Shown piece after piece: positions 60,252-64,000 of a stretch of 64,000 nucleotides of DNA. The stretch comes from CAKZNE01 sp040222435. GTDB lineage: Bacteria > Bacteroidota > Bacteroidia > Flavobacteriales > Schleiferiaceae. The notes beneath the pieces were generated by a model, which was not told the origin of the DNA, ran no database searches, and was given only the letters and a program-made list of their open reading frames with translations. The position numbers were made by a program, and so were the translations under genes. How positions within the stretch are numbered: position 1 is the stretch's first letter; every line of letters starts with the position of its first letter. The stretch covers positions 1,860,001 through 1,924,000 of the forward strand of contig OZ243107.1 in NCBI GenBank assembly GCA_965212245.1. The letters are read 5' to 3'.

Positions 60252-61535
60252 CTATTTTTCTGATTGGGGAAAATTGGAAATATCCACTCCGGTTACACGC
60301 TTTACCATTTCAGCGGCCAAATCCACTTCCTGAGCCGAAGAGGGCTTATCCCGGTCCTTGATCTGATTGAACTGATCCATAACCGCTTCCACATCAAGTA
60401 AACGGTTATACTCGGTGGTATGCTGTGTGAGAGCCTGGTAGAGATAGCGCACGGTTTGCTTGAAGGTTTCGCTGTAATCTCCAAGACCGGGTGGCAGAAT
60501 AGCGGGGCCCACTAAGGCTAACTTAGTCAGGACCTCATTATCGGTATCCTCATTAAAAGAACAATTTTCCAATGCTGTCCATGGGGTAACCTGGCGGTAG
60601 GGATTTCCCGGAATATGGCCCCACTTCAAACCTGCTTTATAGGCTTCCAGGGATAAACCGGTTGCGATCATGCCTATGACCGGGTTTTTGGGATTGGCAT
60701 TTGACGGAGATCCTATTTTTCCACCATTTTCCGGAGAATAAAGGGTGGGTATCTTATCAATAGTATCCGGCTGATATCCGTGGGGCACCACATCAAAGGT
60801 ATTATACTCGCTGTGGTAATCTACCTTTCCTGATTCAATAAGGTCGTGATAGTAGTCAGCAAAATCCTTAGTTCCGGGGGTGGCACCGGCCGTTGGGTAA
60901 GTGGAAATGGTACTTACTTTTCCGCTGCTGTTCCACTTATCCTGGTTGTTTTGCAGGTATAGTGCCAGAACAGGTGAGAGGGCGCCTCCCAGACTATGGC
61001 CGGCAACGGAGAGTTCTGCATTTTCGATACCATCAGCTTCTTTGGAAGCGAAAAAATCACTGAGGGCATCAACAATAGAAGATCCTTTTGTTTGGGGCTC
61101 CGGCATTTTATTCAGCAGCACATCAAGGCCGGTGTACGTGCCAATGGAAATAGCACCGGAATTCGCTGGTCCGGAAACCTGTTTCCAGTCTACCGTCTTG
61201 CTTACGTCAAAATCCTCGTCCATCCAACCGAACATGGACACGCTGTTGGTGCCGGCAATGGCAATCACCAGCAGGTTTTGAGAAGGGCTGTGCAACAGGC
61301 TCATCACATTGTCCGCATGAGCAAAAGACGAAGTCTGATCCTGAGAATAGACAAAGGGCCCCCACACGGGTTTCCAGTCGTTACCAATGTAGCTTTGAAC
61401 GGTGGTGTCCGCCAGGAAATCAGTGTTTACCTTAGTCACATAATTCTGCAGTTCGGTAAAGTTTGAGAACTTAAGCCCAAGAGCGGAATTACTGGCCAGT
61501 GAAAGACTGTGAATGATTTGCGGTTTAGAGTACAT
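60252..61535 (-). CDS. Class 3 lipase (alpha/beta hydrolase), 427 aa
   Basis: The nucleophile elbow AGHSLGGAL near 168 and a following Asp (NTFDVVPHG) and His are as in fungal-type class 3 lipases. There is no signal peptide (MYSKPQIIHSLSLASNSALG), so it would need non-classical export or act inside the cell. The first 100 residues contain the usual YSQDQTSSFAH-type lid region. It has its own terminator and stands between NarL pairs. Confidence 0.85.
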   Translation of the reverse strand: MYSKPQIIHSLSLASNSALGLKFSNFTELQNYVTKVNTDFLADTTVQSYIGNDWKPVWGPFVYSQDQTSSFAHADNVMSLLHSPSQNLLVIAIAGTNSVSMFGWMDEDFDVSKTVDWKQVSGPANSGAISIGTYTGLDVLLNKMPEPQTKGSSIVDALSDFFASKEADGIENAELSVAGHSLGGALSPVLALYLQNNQDKWNSSGKVSTISTYPTAGATPGTKDFADYYHDLIESGKVDYHSEYNTFDVVPHGYQPDTIDKIPTLYSPENGGKIGSPSNANPKNPVIGMIATGLSLEAYKAGLKWGHIPGNPYRQVTPWTALENCSFNEDTDNEVLTKLALVGPAILPPGLGDYSETFKQTVRYLYQALTQHTTEYNRLLDVEAVMDQFNQIKDRDKPSSAQEVDLAAEMVKRVTGVDISNFPQSEK

Positions 61536-61713
61536 AATTCAATAAATATTGTTGGTTTGTACCTACTCGGTTTATCCCGTGGAAAGGCTTTTCGGTATCG
61601 GCCTGCCTTAGCAATAAAGGCTTTACCAAAAGTGGGGAAGAGGAGACAGCGGGATCAGCGCAGAACTACCCTTTTGCGAAAAACAGGTAGTTATACGGGG
61701 ATGAAATGAAGTT

Positions 61714-62406
61714 CTACCGGATACCGAATTCCAGCAGCTTTTCATTCCAGTCAACAAGCTTATGAGCCAGGGCAAAAAGAACCAGACCCACCGTATTTTT
61801 AGCTTCGGTCTTAAGCAACAGGTTGTTACGGTGTCCCTCTACAGTGCGGATGCTGATGAAGAGTTTTTCAGCAATCTCCGCATTGGTATGTTGTTCACAA
61901 ATCAATTGTAATACTTCGGTTTCCCGGGCGGTCAATTCATGAGGTTGGGATATCCTGAGGGTTTTCAATCCTTTGCCGTGGCTTAGTTGATCCTGCAGAC
62001 CCTTCATCTGGTCATCGGTAAAGTGAAGTCCCTTATTATGTACCTGTCCAATAACCTCTTTTAAAAGTGCAGGATTAATATCTTTAGGCAGAAAGGCGTT
62101 AACGCCCAGTTTGAACATATATCCCAAAAAGGACTCGCGGTAATGGCTGGAAAGGATGATGATCTTTATCTGCGGGTAAAGGGTCTTTAGCTGTTCTGTA
62201 GTAGCTACACCATCCATTTTTTTCATACGAAGATCCAGTAGTACAATATCCGGCAGATTTGAAGTTTGTTCCAGCTTTTCCAATAATTCATCTCCATCGT
62301 CAGCTGTAAGGAGAACCTCTGTTTTCGGATCATTGTCCAGTATGGTTTTCAGGCCATTCAGAAAGAGTTCCTCATCATCGGCCAGGGCTATCTTAATTTT
62401 TTCCAT
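61714..62406 (-). CDS. NarL/FixJ-type response regulator, 230 aa
   Basis: Receiver with ALADDEELFLNGL, DIVLLDLRMKKMDG and PKDINPALL; LuxR HTH with ELTARETEVLQLICEQHTNAEIAEKLF and TVEGHRNNLLLK. The start overlaps the end of the kinase gene by 14 bp. Confidence 0.95.
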   Translation of the reverse strand: MEKIKIALADDEELFLNGLKTILDNDPKTEVLLTADDGDELLEKLEQTSNLPDIVLLDLRMKKMDGVATTEQLKTLYPQIKIIILSSHYRESFLGYMFKLGVNAFLPKDINPALLKEVIGQVHNKGLHFTDDQMKGLQDQLSHGKGLKTLRISQPHELTARETEVLQLICEQHTNAEIAEKLFISIRTVEGHRNNLLLKTEAKNTVGLVLFALAHKLVDWNEKLLEFGIR

Positions 62407-63166
62407 GCGGTATTACAATCAAGGTTGAAGTTCCCCTTCCGGGGAAACTTTTTATACGGTAATGTCCTTTTAATAGTTGTACGCGTGATTCAATATTCCC
62501 CAGGCCTAAACCTGTTATGGTTTCAGAAGGGGTAAAGCCTATTCCGTCATCGCGGATCAATAAGGCCGTACACCTGTCAGAAGTCCTGAGGTAAAGCGAA
62601 AGCCGGGTGGCTCTGGCGTGTTTGAGTACATTCTGGATAATCTCCTGGCTTATTCTGAGTAGCTGCAGGGCAAGAGTGGCACCCGTAAGGTTGTGCTGCT
62701 GAATGTGCAGTTCCGTGTCTATTTGTTTCTGAACCGGAATAAGGTAGTCTCTGAGTGTTTCGGCCAGGCCCAGTTCTGCAAGAAGCGGAGGGTAAAGATC
62801 ATGGGCAATATTTCTGGAGAGTTTCAGGGTATCATCAACAAGAGTACTAACCTCTTCAGGTATCGTATCACCATCCTGTGCAAGCTTATGAAGGTTGAGC
62901 TTAAGGATAGACAAGCGCGAGGAAAGTTCATCGTGCAGATCAGCAGCAATACGTTTCCGTTCCCGTTCCTGGGTATTTATACTGTTGTACAATAACTTTT
63001 GATGATGCTCAATTTCGGCCTGCCGCATACGTTCCCGTTCCTGCAGTACCCTGCGGATGGCCAGGCGGAAAATTACAATAACCAGTATAGCCAATGCGGT
63101 CATGGCCAGTACAGCCACGGTCATCCATAGCGTGAAATTTTCGTTTGCCGGCTGTCCTTCTGCCAT
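62393..63166 (-). CDS. Sensor histidine kinase (HisKA_3), 257 aa
   Basis: One N-terminal TM helix (residues 12-34), a short coiled coil, then HisKA_3 with ERKRIAADLHDELSSRL near 70 and an HATPase with IQNVLKHA, IRDDGIGF and GLGNIESR. The sensing region is minimal, so signal input may come from the membrane protein upstream, whose gene overlaps this one by 46 bp. Confidence 0.93.
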   Translation of the reverse strand: MAEGQPANENFTLWMTVAVLAMTALAILVIVIFRLAIRRVLQERERMRQAEIEHHQKLLYNSINTQERERKRIAADLHDELSSRLSILKLNLHKLAQDGDTIPEEVSTLVDDTLKLSRNIAHDLYPPLLAELGLAETLRDYLIPVQKQIDTELHIQQHNLTGATLALQLLRISQEIIQNVLKHARATRLSLYLRTSDRCTALLIRDDGIGFTPSETITGLGLGNIESRVQLLKGHYRIKSFPGRGTSTLIVIPHGKN

Positions 63167-63813
63167 AGGGCAATAATGCAGGTTAGGTGGAAGATAAAAG
63201 TAAGGATTGCATTAATAACCCACAGATAAATGACTTGCGAAACCATACTGTTTATCATTTGGTTCAGGATAAGGTAAATGATAAAACTACCGGCAAAGTA
63301 GAGCAATACGCCCGAATTGGAAATTCCCATGGCATTGAAATGGTGGAGAAAGCGTCCCGGAAACCTGAGGCACTGGATGAAAAAGGCACAGGATAACCCG
63401 ATCATAGTTCCGTTTACGAGTATTTTACTGTAGAGTGCAAAAGTTTGTTCACCATTCAGGCTACCCATCAGGTGGGCTATGGAATACGCCACTACCAGAA
63501 TAAAGATGATCTGCAACAGTAGGCTGATCTTACTATGGCGGTGCCAACTGAAGATTCGGAAATACATCATAGCCAGCAAGGCAAATTCCAGAGGCGTGTA
63601 AATATGAAGGAGGTACAAATTGTTGCCTTCCAGCCATTCATATACATATAGTTTAGCTGCAATTTCAATACAGCCTACCATCAGCAAATAGCCCAGTAAC
63701 CATTTAAGGGGTTGGATAAACTTTTTCCAAAAAGGGATGAGACATAGCAGACCGCCCCATAATAAGATCATGTCGGCCAGGGCTATCCCTTCAATAATTT
63801 GTGAAACTTTCAA
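63121..63813 (-). CDS. Multi-pass membrane protein, candidate sensor partner, 230 aa
   Basis: Seven hydrophobic stretches (e.g. DMILLWGGLLCLIPFW, LLGYLLMVGCIEIAA, VLLYFAGSFIIYLILN, VINAILTFIFHLTC) and a short basic end. No family recognised. It overlaps the kinase gene start by 46 bp in another frame, a strong sign of co-translation, and lies first of the three-gene unit. It may be the sensing module of the two-component system. Confidence 0.72.
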   Translation of the reverse strand: MKVSQIIEGIALADMILLWGGLLCLIPFWKKFIQPLKWLLGYLLMVGCIEIAAKLYVYEWLEGNNLYLLHIYTPLEFALLAMMYFRIFSWHRHSKISLLLQIIFILVVAYSIAHLMGSLNGEQTFALYSKILVNGTMIGLSCAFFIQCLRFPGRFLHHFNAMGISNSGVLLYFAGSFIIYLILNQMINSMVSQVIYLWVINAILTFIFHLTCIIALWQKDSRQTKISRYG

Positions 63814-63816
63814 GGT

Positions 63817-64000
63817 TTATGGAATATCATACACCAGGCTATAATCGGCCTTATCCGTTCCGAAGGGAGGCTTGGGGGTAGTAAAATCTGCTCCCTCCAG
63901 GTCCAGGAAATGGCCGGAGTTGCCATCGTAAAAAAGCAGGGCCAGCTCCTTATGGGGAATCTCATGATTGTGCAAGCCAAAATATACGTAAAGGTTGTTC
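63817..64000 (-). CDS. Unidentified protein, C-terminal part only (5' end beyond window)
   Basis: The minus strand reads NNLYVYFGLHNHEIPHKELA ... DKADYSLVYDIP and stops at 63817-63819, 3 bp before the membrane-protein start. The piece is beta-like with a FYDGNSGHFLDLEGADFT loop. Too short to identify. It could be the first gene of the same sensor operon. Confidence 0.6.
   Translation of the reverse strand, partial: NNLYVYFGLHNHEIPHKELALLFYDGNSGHFLDLEGADFTTPKPPFGTDKADYSLVYDIP

Noticed and set aside
1..64000. CRISPR array, rRNA or tRNA genes
   Set aside because: No regular spacer-repeat pattern or tRNA/rRNA signature was recognised by eye; a tRNAscan/Rfam run would be decisive.

Overview
The window looks like a chromosome segment of a Bacteroidota species (Saprospiria- or Flavobacteriia-like; I cannot go finer). 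The signs are two secreted proteins with type IX secretion (Por) sorting tails, LytS/LytTR and TPR-type NarL two-component systems, Bacteroidota-style TAnnTTTG promoter elements, and many start codons without an obvious Shine-Dalgarno. I recognise no rRNA, tRNA or CRISPR array.

Layout. 1-5.6 kb: a carbamoyltransferase running off the left edge with a 48-aa ORF upstream, a membrane-anchored winged-helix regulator, a DEAD-box RNA helicase and a secreted S9-like hydrolase. 5.7-11.8 kb: AT-richer accessory DNA that reads as a small integron-like cassette array. It has an IntI-like tyrosine recombinase, a palindromic attI-like site, three attC-like imperfect hairpins, and cassettes carrying an alpha/beta hydrolase, a TIR protein with a SymE/XRE pair, and a SIR2-like protein with a small partner. 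A sliver of a second XRE gene is joined to the edge of one hairpin. 11.8-16 kb: a compact operon for polyamine and membrane functions (DUF4178, lipoprotein, DUF350, membrane spermidine synthase, AdoMet decarboxylase).

16.2-22.9 kb: a four-gene operon of large beta-rich proteins without signal peptides, including a PixA/AidA-like protein and a protein with a tail-fibre-like N-terminus. 23.4-28.5 kb: small secreted or membrane proteins, including two related Cys-rich ones and a protein with two cyanovirin-N-like repeats, mixed with repeats and hairpins. 28.9-39.6 kb: an envelope-stress operon (chaperone-like protein, PspA, YqiJ-like, YqiK-like flotillin, small anchored protein, 1656-aa ATPase) ending in a SIR2-like gene, with a divergent XRE/S24-like regulator. 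The 11.8-16 kb and 29-39.6 kb operons probably belong to one PspA/flotillin/polyamine membrane-maintenance network.

40.7-44.2 kb is a second accessory island: a TIR protein overlapping a membrane protein, a broken phospholipase D gene, a 55-aa DnaJ-type zinc-finger protein, a TRADD-N-associated-like membrane protein, an IS3-family remnant and REP-like hairpins. 44.2-64 kb: an SF1 helicase, T9SS cargo and lipoproteins, and three two-component systems in 14 kb (one LytS/LytTR, two NarL-type), plus a PepSY-like membrane protein and a class 3 lipase. The right edge cuts an unidentified gene.

The most unusual content is the integron-like array, with its paired sites and NAD-targeting defence-type cargo, and the link between two SIR2-like and two TIR proteins and mobile or membrane-stress contexts.
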